From assembly GCA_004558525.1 (NCBI GenBank), contig SFCQ01000015.1, positions 1 through 37,144 on the forward strand: a stretch of DNA of 37,144 nt, read 5' to 3'. Within the stretch, counting starts at the first letter, position 1. The number at the start of each line of letters is the position of its first letter. The notes under the pieces were generated by a model. The model had not been told where the DNA came from and searched no databases. It saw only the letters and a program-made list of their open reading frames with translations. Positions 7,611-15,649 of this stretch are shown piece by piece. The DNA comes from Clostridiales bacterium (lineage in GTDB: Bacteria > Bacillota > Clostridia > Christensenellales > CAG-138). The position numbers and the translations under genes are program-made.

Positions 7611-9908
7611 TTACGATAATTGGTAATCATAGTATACATAATCATTAGCTGTTGTCGCGCTATATGGAGAAGGATCATCAGCTACGACCCCAAAACCCCA
7701 TAAATGATCGTTGCCGCATGAGTTATGGTAAAAAGATGAAATCTTATTGAATGTTAAAATCGGTTGCGTTGCAACCCCATAGTTTTTCCAAGCTATTCGT
7801 ATTGGCTGTGCACTATCAGTTGCATATGAAGCAAACGTGCTTCCTCCATTAGCGGTTACTGTCATATTAGTCTTGTATCCGCATAACATATGTAATCCAT
7901 TCATTGCAATGCCGATATCGTCTTTCTCGGATTTCAAAAAGTTACAGGTAAAGGTCAGAAACCAGTTTAGGTTGACGTCACCAAGTCTTAAGTCGCTTCG
8001 GGAAACAAAACCATCGTCGTGGGATTGGTTAGCCAATACAAATCCCTGAACTTCATATCCATGTCCGCAATATGCAGCAAGATCTACACTGTCCGTTATA
8101 TTGCTGTCATTTCCTCCTAAAGTGGTTGACTTAAAATCATTTTCCCACACTGAATCGTTGGTATAGAAATACTTCCTAGTCCAAGAACTAGAAGCATCGA
8201 GAATTTTATCAGACAATCCTCTAACGCAATCTATTGACGTATTAAGCGAACCTAGGCCACTAATATTACTATAATCTGATACCGCTTCGATTCCAATTTT
8301 ATAATTAAAAGGAACCCATTTTGCATATAGCGTGAGATTATTATTTGGCATTGTTATTGTTTGTCCAGGAGAATATGTAACCCCTGTTCCAGATGAATTG
8401 GTATTCCACCCGGAAAACTCATAATTTTGCTTTGTCAGAAGTCCTGTGTTTGTCCTTAAAGCTACGTTTGTCCCGCCAATCACCGTTTGACTTGACGGCG
8501 GCATTCCACCGGTATTCCCATTTCCATTATACGTGATTGTATATGAACTCGAGGGATTGTTATACTCAATAATGAGCTCCGGCTTATTCGGCGAAGGGGC
8601 ATCCGAAGAGTAGAACTTGGTTTTTTGAGAAGAATTAGTTTCAGATGGCTCTTTTAGCAGGAACCCGTAGTTGCTATATGTTCCTGCGAGCCAGTATTTC
8701 ACAAGAGTTGTAGTATCAAGCTTGTACCAAGAACCTGTATCAAGAGTTATGGTGCCGGTACCGTTTGTTGTGGTATAACTCGGTTTATTGTTCCACGTAA
8801 CAGAACTTGACGACCAGTTACTCGTGACACGATAAGCTTTTATTGTGGGAGTTTGATGCTCCCTCTTTTTAATCCTCAGTGTCGCACTCGTTACTTGCGA
8901 CGCAGTAATATTCGATGGCATAGTGAACTTGATATATGTACGCATGGTATTTGTCCCCGTTGCCCCGCCTGTCCACAGATTCTCGCTTGAGTAATAGTTG
9001 GACGAGGGATATTGCTCATCCACGCAAGTATCAAAGGTGTCAGATGAACCTGTTACCATGATAGAAGGATCAATGATTACTGGGTAAACCGTGTCTTCTG
9101 CATTAAGAAATTCCTCAGAAGCGGATATAACAAATGAATAGCCGTTCTTGACTTGGTGTATGGAGCAGGTTACTGATTCGGAGTATTTCCCATTGGCATC
9201 TATCATATAGAGTGATCCTATATGGAAAATATCGTTTCCCGCTCTGTCCTGAAAATAGATCGTATCATCTCTCTCGACTGCCATCAGTTCGTCCGCGGTT
9301 AATGCAAACTCAAAAGAATGAGGAGCTGCTGAATTTTTTAAAACTATATCCTCCTTAATCCCCGAAGTCTTGACTGTATAAACAACATCGACGCCAGTAA
9401 GAACTTCTTGATAGACGACCGCGCGATTATCCGATTTTTTGTCTCCATAATATGAATCCGCTGGATCAGCCATATCAACAGATTTTTTCGCAGTACCCTG
9501 TTGACTGGCGGAAGGCATACTAAAAGATAGACTGTAATCGCCCATTTCTAACAATACGGCTTTTGAGGTACTTAATTGGTTGGAAAAGTAGGCTCTCCAA
9601 CTATTAGCTGTGTTTGTGTATGCGTACCCATCTTTTTCCGCAGAATTGGTTATTGAATTGTCTATCTCAGCGAACTTCCCGTTAGAATCCTTATAATGCA
9701 CATCATCAGCGTATCCTACATATTGGAACGAACCGTCTGATAACTGGTACGTCTTGCTGTCAGTCGTTCTCAACTCTTCAAGTTCAATTTCTTTCCCGTA
9801 GGCAGTTGTTGAAGTATGGTCAGCCAGATTTGCAAGTGCAGTCGATTGCATACCTAATACACAAACCAACAGGAGAGCAAATAACTTTAATAACAATGTT
9901 TTCCTCAT
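7611..9908 (-). CDS. Secreted DNRLRE/InlB-repeat/DUF6345 protein with caspase-like His/Cys
   Basis: This 765-aa protein has a signal peptide (residues 1-26, cleavage near ALA-N). In order there are an N-terminal beta-rich region (about 40-285), a DNRLRE-type domain (about 289-450, with TYIKFTMP and SVTWNNKP) and one InlB/Listeria-Bacteroides repeat (about 456-532, with YEFSGWNT and LTLYAKWV). The C-terminal DUF6345-like domain spans about 535-765. That last domain holds CGHGYE (His616) and FTCNF (Cys655), the spacing and hydrophobic setting of a caspase/clostripain-type dyad. The protein may be a surface or secreted peptidase with carbohydrate- or protein-binding modules. It sits between an amidase-type gene and a lipoprotein gene, all leftward. 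Enzyme activity is inference. Confidence 0.8.
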   Translation of the reverse strand: MRKTLLLKLFALLLVCVLGMQSTALANLADHTSTTAYGKEIELEELRTTDSKTYQLSDGSFQYVGYADDVHYKDSNGKFAEIDNSITNSAEKDGYAYTNTANSWRAYFSNQLSTSKAVLLEMGDYSLSFSMPSASQQGTAKKSVDMADPADSYYGDKKSDNRAVVYQEVLTGVDVVYTVKTSGIKEDIVLKNSAAPHSFEFALTADELMAVERDDTIYFQDRAGNDIFHIGSLYMIDANGKYSESVTCSIHQVKNGYSFVISASEEFLNAEDTVYPVIIDPSIMVTGSSDTFDTCVDEQYPSSNYYSSENLWTGGATGTNTMRTYIKFTMPSNITASQVTSATLRIKKREHQTPTIKAYRVTSNWSSSSVTWNNKPSYTTTNGTGTITLDTGSWYKLDTTTLVKYWLAGTYSNYGFLLKEPSETNSSQKTKFYSSDAPSPNKPELIIEYNNPSSSYTITYNGNGNTGGMPPSSQTVIGGTNVALRTNTGLLTKQNYEFSGWNTNSSGTGVTYSPGQTITMPNNNLTLYAKWVPFNYKIGIEAVSDYSNISGLGSLNTSIDCVRGLSDKILDASSSWTRKYFYTNDSVWENDFKSTTLGGNDSNITDSVDLAAYCGHGYEVQGFVLANQSHDDGFVSRSDLRLGDVNLNWFLTFTCNFLKSEKDDIGIAMNGLHMLCGYKTNMTVTANGGSTFASYATDSAQPIRIAWKNYGVATQPILTFNKISSFYHNSCGNDHLWGFGVVADDPSPYSATTANDYVYYDYQLS

Positions 9909-9964
9909 ATTTTTCTCCTTTGCAAAACTCTCAGATTTGAACCCAATGAAGGAATTACTACGAT

Positions 9965-11281
9965 TTACGAAGAAAACGTAGTCGAAGAAGGACGCATCAA
10001 ACGCATTTTTCCACTGCTGATTCCGCCATTATTCTCAAGTGTTTCTCTCAGAGGTCTATTTACATAATCGTCAGAGTGCTGGCAAACCCATATCCGGTCA
10101 AGCATATTCGACAGTGAGGGGCTGCTTGTAGTCGAAACGATTACGGAATGGTTATATCTGCCTGCAGAACTGCTATAGAATTGCAATACATCCCCGGTCC
10201 TCGGAACAACGCTTAGAGATGTCCATACATTATTGTTGTTATATCCAGTAGCACGCGGACCGTCTCCAGTATTTCCTGTGGCATGACTCCAAAGTTCCAC
10301 AACTCTCATGAAGGGACCGGTGGCATATTGACTTGACGAGTCATAATTTCTTCCATACCAATCGGATGTCTGCCTGTAATTTGCGGCAACACGAGCTTTC
10401 AGGGCCTCCGTGTTTGACAGAGAATACCCGCTAGTGCCACCATATCCTGCCCAAAGGCATTGCGAAACAAAGTTAGTACAGTCAGCATCCATTCTCTTAA
10501 AAATATAGTTTTGATATGCGTCTCCAAAGGTAGTGGCATAATCAACAGCAGAATTTCTGGAAAAAGATACACTTACACTGCGCAATGCTCCAGCGGTATC
10601 CTCTGAAGGCTCTGATTTCCAATCGTTTTGAACATATTTACTGTCAAAAAGTGCGGTCTGTTCATTCCATTTCTTTAACGTTTCAGGTAATTCCTTAATT
10701 TTCTGATCGGCAACATGTTTTGCTGCATCTGCATAAGAGAGCTTTTTTGTGCCTGCAGTTTGGCTTACCTGCTCATTAAAGTATTCGAAGTCGCTGGATT
10801 GCGTACTGAGATTCACAATGGTCAGAGATCCCCCGGTGAGATTAAACAGCATCTCATAATCCGCACCATGTTTACTTAGCATGTCAGCCGGAGCGTCTGT
10901 ATAGTGATATTGGAAAGATGCATAGACTTTAAGAAAGAGGCCTCCTCTCCTTGCTTCTATTTCAAGAACATTAAACGAGAGTTGCTGCAGGTTTTCGATG
11001 CGTGTGTTGAATGACCGGGCGAATTCAATACTGTATCTCAGTTTTTCCAATAGAAGCGCTGTATCGTCCGTTCGCTGGATATAGCTGAACTCCGGCATTG
11101 ACAAAGTCAGCTTGGCGGTTTCATATTCCAGAGCAAACTGTTCAGCCAGTGCGATAGCCTTCTGCTTATCGCTTTCAGAGAAATCGTCAACGACATCATT
11201 TTGCGTGGCAGAAGCATACCCCGGCAGACACAATACTGTTGCAAGTATGACAGCAAGTAAAAGTGATATCTTGTGCTTCAT
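9965..11281 (-). CDS. Secreted protein with amidase_6 domain
   Basis: This 438-aa exported protein has a signal peptide (about 1-25, ending YASA). An N-terminal helical region (about 30-230) is followed by a C-terminal amidase_6-type domain (about 240-430) that begins FSRNSAVDYATTF. The signature DCTNFVSQCL gives Cys268 and YNHSV gives His378, the expected NlpC/P60-like catalytic pair. Such domains are thought to cut peptide or amide bonds in the cell wall. GGAG precedes the ATG. It opens the leftward cargo set; the gap to the next gene is 56 bases with no terminator. The substrate is unknown. Confidence 0.85.
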   Translation of the reverse strand: MKHKISLLLAVILATVLCLPGYASATQNDVVDDFSESDKQKAIALAEQFALEYETAKLTLSMPEFSYIQRTDDTALLLEKLRYSIEFARSFNTRIENLQQLSFNVLEIEARRGGLFLKVYASFQYHYTDAPADMLSKHGADYEMLFNLTGGSLTIVNLSTQSSDFEYFNEQVSQTAGTKKLSYADAAKHVADQKIKELPETLKKWNEQTALFDSKYVQNDWKSEPSEDTAGALRSVSVSFSRNSAVDYATTFGDAYQNYIFKRMDADCTNFVSQCLWAGYGGTSGYSLSNTEALKARVAANYRQTSDWYGRNYDSSSQYATGPFMRVVELWSHATGNTGDGPRATGYNNNNVWTSLSVVPRTGDVLQFYSSSAGRYNHSVIVSTTSSPSLSNMLDRIWVCQHSDDYVNRPLRETLENNGGISSGKMRLMRPSSTTFSS

Positions 11282-11603
11282 ATGGCTTCTCCTTTGTTTT
11301 TATAGTTTTGGCATGTGTTTCTACATCCCTATAAAATAGATTATTGAGTAACCTGATTGGTTCCCCAAAAGACAAAACAGATGGAAGAATTTGTAAGTAC
11401 ATAATGTGGTTAACAGATTCTCTAAGCATTCATTGCAGTTATGTTCTAAAGCAGGCTCACAAGGGATGTTATGTTATAATGAAATAACGCTTCAAGACAA
11501 AAATCTTACGTCATCATAAAGAATGTGGGAACCGTTCTGCTCTCCAGGCAATCTAATATGCGAGAGATGATCATCCGACAAATGCGGGAGGTAGCAACCA
11601 GTT
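11282..11603. other. Divergent intergenic region
   Basis: This 322-base AT-rich region separates the leftward exported-protein set from the rightward sigma factor. I see no gene. A good rightward extended -10 is annotated separately. For the leftward side only a weak candidate (TTGGGG, 17 bp, AATAAT) is found. If the sigma factor controls its own neighbours, its binding sites would be expected here. Confidence 0.6.
11472..11480 (+). promoter_or_regulatory. Extended -10 upstream of ECF sigma gene
   Basis: TGTTATAAT at 11472-11480 is an extended -10 (TGnTATAAT). No good -35 is present 17 bp upstream, as is usual for extended -10 promoters. It lies 124 bases before the sigma start. Confidence 0.5.
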
Positions 11604-12095
11604 TTGAACAGAGACAAAAAACTTCAATGGTTTTACAACCAGATAATAGAGCTGAGGAACGAGCTGTTCTACTTTGCATACAGCATACTGCGATCTGTTC
11701 CGGAAAGCGAGGACGCCGTAAGCAGTGCCATTATCAAGGCGCATACGCATATAGACAGCCTGCGGAACAGAAGCGCATTGAAACCGTGGCTGTTCCGCAT
11801 AGTGAGAAACGAGTGTTACAGTATGGCAAAGCTGCGGCAGCGGACAGTCCCGATCGATGAGGAAATGTCCTATCCGCATGAGGCGGGAACAGAGTACCGC
11901 GTTGACGTGGAAAACGCCCTTGCGCGGTTGCCGCAGGAGCAGCGCGAGGCCATTACGCTGTACTATATCTGCGATCACTCCGTAAACGATATAGCCGAGA
12001 TACTGGAGGTGCCTTCCGGCACCGTAAAAAGCCGTCTGTCCAGGGCACGGGCAGAACTGAAAAGATTATTGGGAGATGAATATTATGAAATATAA
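11604..12095 (+). CDS. ECF-type RNA polymerase sigma factor
   Basis: This 163-aa sigma-70-family factor contains only regions 2 and 4. Region 2 covers about residues 15-78 (LFYFAYSILRSVPESEDAVSS then FRIVRNECY). Region 4 covers about 103-155, with LPQEQREAITLYYICDHSVN and the HTH GTVKSRLSRAR. The start is TTG at 11604, with GGGAGG 12 bases upstream; no better in-frame start is seen. Its end overlaps the following anti-sigma gene by 11 bases, the usual coupling of such pairs. It probably directs polymerase to a few promoters in response to an envelope signal sensed by the partner. Confidence 0.92.
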   Translation: MNRDKKLQWFYNQIIELRNELFYFAYSILRSVPESEDAVSSAIIKAHTHIDSLRNRSALKPWLFRIVRNECYSMAKLRQRTVPIDEEMSYPHEAGTEYRVDVENALARLPQEQREAITLYYICDHSVNDIAEILEVPSGTVKSRLSRARAELKRLLGDEYYEI

Positions 12096-13518
12096 TCTGC
12101 AATTTGCACAGGCGCTCAGGGCGGGTTTTCCTGCTCCTCCTCAAAGCTACTATCAGCGAATCGATGATACCATCGCCCTTTTGCAAAATCGGGACGAAGC
12201 GCAGGCCAGGATAAAAGCTAAAGCGGGAATGCCTTTTCTGAAAGCTGCTCGCATTGCGGCGGCTGCCTGCGCCGCTGCGGTATTGTTATCCGCCTGCACT
12301 TTTGCCGTAAAACCCGCCCTTGCCGCAGAGCTGCCGCTCATCGGCGATGCGGTATATGCGCTGTCCCCAACTGTATCCGTCAATGCGGAAAAGCTGAACA
12401 AGGCTGCCGAGATGGTCAAATCTGCTGCCGCCGCATTTGCCACGGGGGATTACTCCACAGCTGCCGCGCTGTTTTATCAGGGCGACGGCTGGGCGGAAGA
12501 TAAGGATACATACCTGACGGCAAAGTATCTGCACTATATTCTCTGCAGTGCAGAGGCTTTCGCAGGAGACGGAGCAGCAACCGAAGCGGTATCCTTCGCC
12601 GTTATGGGCGCAAACGCCCATCAAAAAGCATTTTGTTTTGAGACGGTGATTACTCTTGAGCTGAAAGGGAAAGACGGCTTTACGCGCAATGAGCGGATAT
12701 GCGCCGAGCTGATCGAGACAGTTCACGGGCTTTACATCACCTCCGTTCGCACAGAGTCCGACAGCTATGCCGAATATGCCGCAATGCGCGATTCCTACGG
12801 CTTGGAAAGCTTGCAGTATGGGAATCCCGCTGCCGGCATCGCCTTTGAAACGGAATACCTGAGCTATATGACCATACACAAAAACGCCGCAATCGGCACA
12901 GAGGAAAAGAGCCGCCTGCTGGAGCGTTTGCGGGAAACGTTTGCTGCGGCAGGAATTAGCGGGCAAGCGCGGCAAACCGTTATACAAGCTTTGGAAACCG
13001 AAAGCGCAGCCTTAGAGGAGCAGCAGACTCCTGCCGTAATGAGTGCACAGGAGCTGGCGGCAGAGGTCATGTACCGCTACTACCTTGGACGAAAGTTGAA
13101 AGAGGTGCAAGATTTTTCCGACATAATAGAGCGCAATGAAGCCACAGACCTGTTCTTCTATGACGCGCAGCTTGCCGTGGACAAAGTTCTTGCCGGCAGC
13201 TTAACCGCGCTTGATACGGTAGAAAAAGGGACGGCCGACATATTAGAGACGATGCAAAGCGATGAAAAGGGCATGACGGCCCGTTTCTATGTAAACACCG
13301 AAATCACATCGGGACCAATGCGGGGTGTGGGTGAGGAGATCGTCCTTACCCTTGAGAAGCGCGGTGCTTATTGGATTGTCATGGGTTATGACCGCACGAC
13401 CGGAGACGGCGTTTATGCGAATCGACTTAAGCCGCTTTCCCAACAGTATAGAGAAACAGGCTTATCATGGCAGGAAGCTGACGAAAAGGCGTATAAAGAG
13501 CTGCTCATGGAAAATTAA
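12085..13518 (+). CDS. Membrane anti-sigma factor (large extracytoplasmic domain)
   Basis: This 477-aa protein is encoded with an 11-base overlap to the sigma gene. Residues 1-50 form a cytoplasmic segment expected to bind the sigma factor. One membrane span lies at about 54-76 (basic KAARI then an Ala-rich core). A region of about 400 residues outside the membrane is mostly helical. The LLSAC in the span looks like a lipobox but is too far from the N-terminus to serve as one. ATG 12085 is chosen over 12076 because GGGAG is 9 bases upstream. The layout resembles RsiV/DUF4179-type anti-sigma proteins, but the outer domain is not recognised. Confidence 0.75.
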   Translation: MKYNLQFAQALRAGFPAPPQSYYQRIDDTIALLQNRDEAQARIKAKAGMPFLKAARIAAAACAAAVLLSACTFAVKPALAAELPLIGDAVYALSPTVSVNAEKLNKAAEMVKSAAAAFATGDYSTAAALFYQGDGWAEDKDTYLTAKYLHYILCSAEAFAGDGAATEAVSFAVMGANAHQKAFCFETVITLELKGKDGFTRNERICAELIETVHGLYITSVRTESDSYAEYAAMRDSYGLESLQYGNPAAGIAFETEYLSYMTIHKNAAIGTEEKSRLLERLRETFAAAGISGQARQTVIQALETESAALEEQQTPAVMSAQELAAEVMYRYYLGRKLKEVQDFSDIIERNEATDLFFYDAQLAVDKVLAGSLTALDTVEKGTADILETMQSDEKGMTARFYVNTEITSGPMRGVGEEIVLTLEKRGAYWIVMGYDRTTGDGVYANRLKPLSQQYRETGLSWQEADEKAYKELLMEN

Positions 13519-13536
13519 ACCGTAAAAACATTTTAA

Positions 13537-13577
13537 GGCCGCCCAAAACAACCCAAGAGGGTCATAGAAGGGCGGCC
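13537..13577. terminator. Terminator after anti-sigma gene
   Basis: GGCCGCCC (13537-13544) pairs with GGGCGGCC (13570-13577) around a 25-base loop containing a second small stem (ACCC/GGGT), followed by TCATTTCTT. The left flank is A-rich, so it could also stop leftward transcripts from the TnpV-type gene. Confidence 0.7.
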
Positions 13578-13632
13578 TCATTTCTTGCCATTCGTATTAT
13601 CAATCAATTTTTAACGGTTATCAACATTGCCT

Positions 13633-13935
13633 TTATGAGAGTATTTGTTCAATAACAATTTCTTCTGCCTGCGCCCGAATTGTGTTCATCGCGCCGACCC
13701 AAGCCATTTGGTCGCGGGCTTTGAGTTCCTCCGTGATGCCTCGCGCGTTGGCGATCCGTTGAGCATACTCGCAAATCTTCTCTTTACATATCTCGTTCTG
13801 TTCTGCGAGCCAATCCTCCAAACAGCCAGAAAAGAGCAATTCCATATACAGATTTTGATTGTGCTCCTTCATGTACGAAAGCAGCTTGCTCCCATACCGT
13901 CCGATTCGCGCCTTGTTAATTTTCGTCCTGTTCAT
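13633..13935 (-). CDS. tnpV: TnpV-type transposon-encoded protein
   Basis: This 100-aa protein matches the pattern I know for TnpV of Tn4451-like elements: YMKEHNQNLYMELLFSG near the start, a helical middle and a C-terminal segment MAWVGAMNTIRAQAEEIV. The function of TnpV is not established. I chose ATG 13935 with GGAG 8-12 bases upstream over a TTG at 13950. It is the rightmost gene of the element, reads leftward and lies 51 bases from the ssrA terminator, so it marks the proximity of the right junction. Confidence 0.8.
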   Translation of the reverse strand: MNRTKINKARIGRYGSKLLSYMKEHNQNLYMELLFSGCLEDWLAEQNEICKEKICEYAQRIANARGITEELKARDQMAWVGAMNTIRAQAEEIVIEQILS

Positions 13936-13986
13936 CTTATCACTCTCCAAATCATTTTATTTATAGAGAGTGCTGAAATAAACAAC

Positions 13987-14026
13987 AAATCCGAACCCCT
14001 CACCGATTGGCGTTGGGTTCGGATTT
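13987..14026 (-). terminator. ssrA terminator
   Basis: A perfect 12-bp stem AAATCCGAACCC (13987-13998) with GGGTTCGGATTT (14015-14026) begins 8 bases after the tmRNA 3' end. In the leftward direction it is followed by GTTGTTTATTT. It is a rho-independent terminator and probably the last chromosomal feature before the mobile element. Confidence 0.85.
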
Positions 14027-14034
14027 GATTGCTG

Positions 14035-14386
14035 TGGTGGAGCCGAGGAGAGTCGAACTCCTGTCCGAAAACCCATCAGCAAGACTTTCTACGAGCGTAG
14101 CCGTTGTTTTAGAGTTCCCTCGGCGAGGCCCCCAGCGGCAGGGTCGGCGCTTCGGTAGCTTCATAAATCCCGCCTGCGGCAAAGCTTACGCAGGTTGGTT
14201 CCCCACATTGATGACGCCCGTGTCCTCAGGCGTGGGAACCTGAGGGCGGACGGTCACTGCTTAAGCAGCGACGGGTACAAAATTAGCTTCGTCAGTTAAT
14301 TTTTAATTTCCCGCTTTTTACGAAGCGCGGGGCTTCGGCTCGCTTATCCGGCCCCCGTGATCCCCGTCGAAACCATGTACGGCCCC
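14035..14386 (-). ncRNA. ssrA: Transfer-messenger RNA (tmRNA)
   Basis: This RNA rescues stalled ribosomes together with SmpB. The 5' end GGGGCCG (14386 leftward) pairs with CGGCUCC before ACCA at 14035, forming the alanine-type acceptor stem. The GUUUCGACGG element follows the 5' end, and the T-arm AGGAG-UUCGACU-CUCCU lies near the 3' end. The tag reading frame is GAC GAA GCU AAU UUU GUA CCC GUC GCU GCU UAA (14293 down to 14261). It gives DEANFVPVAA, with AUUAACU directly before the resume codon. The CCA is encoded. The promoter lies upstream and smpB is the neighbouring gene. Confidence 0.95.
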
Positions 14387-14414
14387 ATGATAAGTCCCCT
14401 TTATCGGGGAATCC

Positions 14415-14443
14415 ATTATACTATATTCTTTGAGTTAAAGCAA
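14415..14443 (-). promoter_or_regulatory. ssrA promoter
   Basis: On the minus strand TTGCTT (14438-14443), a 17-bp spacer and TATAAT (14415-14420) lie about 28 bases from the mature tmRNA 5' end. The -35 begins only one base after the smpB stop codon, so ssrA has its own promoter packed against smpB. Confidence 0.85.
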
Positions 14444-14444
14444 C

Positions 14445-14909
14445 TCAATCGGCGCTTTTCATCCGGCGCTCCATATCGCGCTTGGCGTCACGCTCGGCCA
14501 TTGTGTGCCGCTTGTCATAAAGCTTTTTGCCCTTTGCCACGGCAAGCTCAAGCTTCACAAGCCCGTCCTTTAGGTAAAGCCTTGTCGGTATCAGGCTGTA
14601 ACCATCGGTCTGGGATAGCGAATGCAGCTTCTTTATCTCATGCTTGTGCAGCAGCAGCTTCCTCGTCCTAAACGGGTCCTTGTTGAATATATTGCCCTGC
14701 TCATATGGGCTTATATGCATGCCGACAAGCAGCATCTCGCCATTTTTTACCTGGGCATAGCTATCCTTAAGGCTCACCTTGCCGGCGCGCACGCTCTTTA
14801 CCTCCGTACCTACAAGGGCTATGCCACATTCATAGGTATCCTCGATAAAATAATCGTGCCTGGCGCGCCTGTTTTCGGCTATCTGCCTAACTCCCTTTTT
14901 AATGGGCAT
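14445..14909 (-). CDS. smpB: SsrA-binding protein SmpB
   Basis: This 154-aa partner of tmRNA in trans-translation binds the tRNA-like domain and guides it to stalled ribosomes. Family motifs are clear: AENRRARHDYFIEDTYECGI at the start, LVGTEVKSVRAGKVSLKDSY, the HISPYEQGN segment and the basic C-terminal tail (KLYDKRHTMAERDAKRDMER). Length is usual. AAGGGGG precedes the ATG. It lies directly upstream of ssrA, as in many Firmicutes, but rnr, which often precedes smpB, is absent between secG and smpB. Confidence 0.98.
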   Translation of the reverse strand: MPIKKGVRQIAENRRARHDYFIEDTYECGIALVGTEVKSVRAGKVSLKDSYAQVKNGEMLLVGMHISPYEQGNIFNKDPFRTRKLLLHKHEIKKLHSLSQTDGYSLIPTRLYLKDGLVKLELAVAKGKKLYDKRHTMAERDAKRDMERRMKSAD

Positions 14910-14938
14910 ATCGTTTCGCCCCCTTTTCCTGTTTCAGT

Positions 14939-14970
14939 AAAAAGGGAACGCGCAAACACGGCGCGTCCCC
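14939..14970 (-). terminator. Terminator after secG
   Basis: Leftward, GGGGACGCGC (14970-14961) and GCGCGTTCCC (14953-14944) form a stem around CGTGTTT, followed by TTTTT (14943-14939). It ends the rpsO-secG transcript. smpB starts 30 bases further, so smpB is reached by read-through or an unseen promoter. Confidence 0.8.
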
Positions 14971-14993
14971 ATAAAAATCATACGATCTTTCCC

Positions 14994-15236
14994 TTAGCCA
15001 ACAAACATCATCGCGATTGTAAGCACCGCTATCACTATGGCAAGGATTATGGTGATCCTCTGGAGCTTGGCTTCCTTGCTTGCAGCCCTGCCGCGGGCAT
15101 TGTTCAAGGAGGCGGTATCTCCGCCGAACGCGCTGCCGAGACCCGCGCTCTTGGATTGCTGCATCAGCACCACGGTAACAAGCACCGCGGAGGCAAGTAT
15201 CAGCACTATGCTGAGTATCATCTGTATAGTACCCAT
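14994..15236 (-). CDS. secG: Preprotein translocase subunit SecG
   Basis: This 80-aa small membrane subunit of the SecYEG channel assists protein export. Two membrane spans are visible (about residues 4-24 and 58-79), separated by the conserved loop LMQQSKSAGLGSAFGG, a hallmark of SecG. GGGAGG precedes the ATG. It lies 29 bases downstream of rpsO and before smpB; in Bacillus it also belongs to the smpB-ssrA neighbourhood. Confidence 0.96.
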   Translation of the reverse strand: MGTIQMILSIVLILASAVLVTVVLMQQSKSAGLGSAFGGDTASLNNARGRAASKEAKLQRITIILAIVIAVLTIAMMFVG

Positions 15237-15265
15237 CTAAAAACCTCCCAAAAGTCCTTTGTGCG

Positions 15266-15523
15266 TTACTTTCTCAGGTTCAGCTCGTTAAGAATGTTAC
15301 GATAACGCTCTATATCGGTTTCCTTAAGATAATTGAGAAGGCCGCGACGCTGACCAACCATCTTCAAAAGGCCGCGACGGGAATGATGATCATTCTTATG
15401 CTCCTTAAGATGCTCGTTGAGGTGGTTGATACGCTCGGTAAGCAGAGCTATCTGAACCTCGGGTGAACCGGTGTCGCCCTCATGAAGTTGGAACTTCTCA
15501 ATAATTTCCTGTTTGGTTGCCAT
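15266..15523 (-). CDS. rpsO: 30S ribosomal protein S15
   Basis: This 85-aa small-subunit protein binds the central domain of 16S rRNA. Signature segments are TGSPEVQIALLTERINHLNEHL and HHSRRGLLKMVGQRRGLLNYL, covering nearly the whole family length. TAGGAGG precedes the ATG. It has its own promoter and a leader of about 80 bases, consistent with the autoregulation known for S15 genes. In many Firmicutes pnp follows rpsO, but here secG follows instead. Confidence 0.98.
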   Translation of the reverse strand: MATKQEIIEKFQLHEGDTGSPEVQIALLTERINHLNEHLKEHKNDHHSRRGLLKMVGQRRGLLNYLKETDIERYRNILNELNLRK

Positions 15524-15612
15524 TTTAATTTCCTCCTAAATAATTATATCGCCCAGCGCCGAGTAATGCGTCGGAGTCGTCGCAAAACACAGCCGCCGGT
15601 TCTGACTAATGA

Positions 15613-15641
15613 AGTATAACACAAATTCTTTCGCCTGTAAA
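15613..15641 (-). promoter_or_regulatory. rpsO promoter
   Basis: On the minus strand TTTACA (15636-15641), a 17-bp spacer and TATACT (15613-15618) lie just after the ribF stop. The leader to the rpsO start (about 15524-15606) is GC-rich at first and could fold for S15 autoregulation. Confidence 0.75.
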
Positions 15642-15649
15642 CGGCAGAT

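Larger units (their letters stand above)
1..13960. mobile_element. Integrated mobilizable element (left end outside window)
   Basis: The stretch holds a large serine recombinase, an XRE regulator, an actin-like segregation protein, a MobV relaxase with an oriT-like region, cargo genes and a TnpV-type protein. These gene types are typical of Tn4451-like integrative mobilizable elements, which carry TnpX (serine recombinase), TnpZ (MobV-type relaxase) and TnpV. To the right the ssrA terminator starts at 13987 and an uninterrupted housekeeping cluster follows. The right junction is therefore inferred to lie between about 13936 and 13986. The left junction is not in the window and I could not identify core att sequences. 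No type IV secretion genes are visible, so transfer would need a helper unless such genes lie further left. Confidence 0.75.

Noticed and set aside
12279..12297. Lipobox-like LLSAC in the anti-sigma protein
   Set aside because: It lies about 70 residues from the N-terminus within the membrane span, too far for a lipoprotein signal.
14357..14671. Rightward open frame over ssrA/smpB
   Set aside because: It lies opposite the tmRNA 5' end and smpB, both certain.
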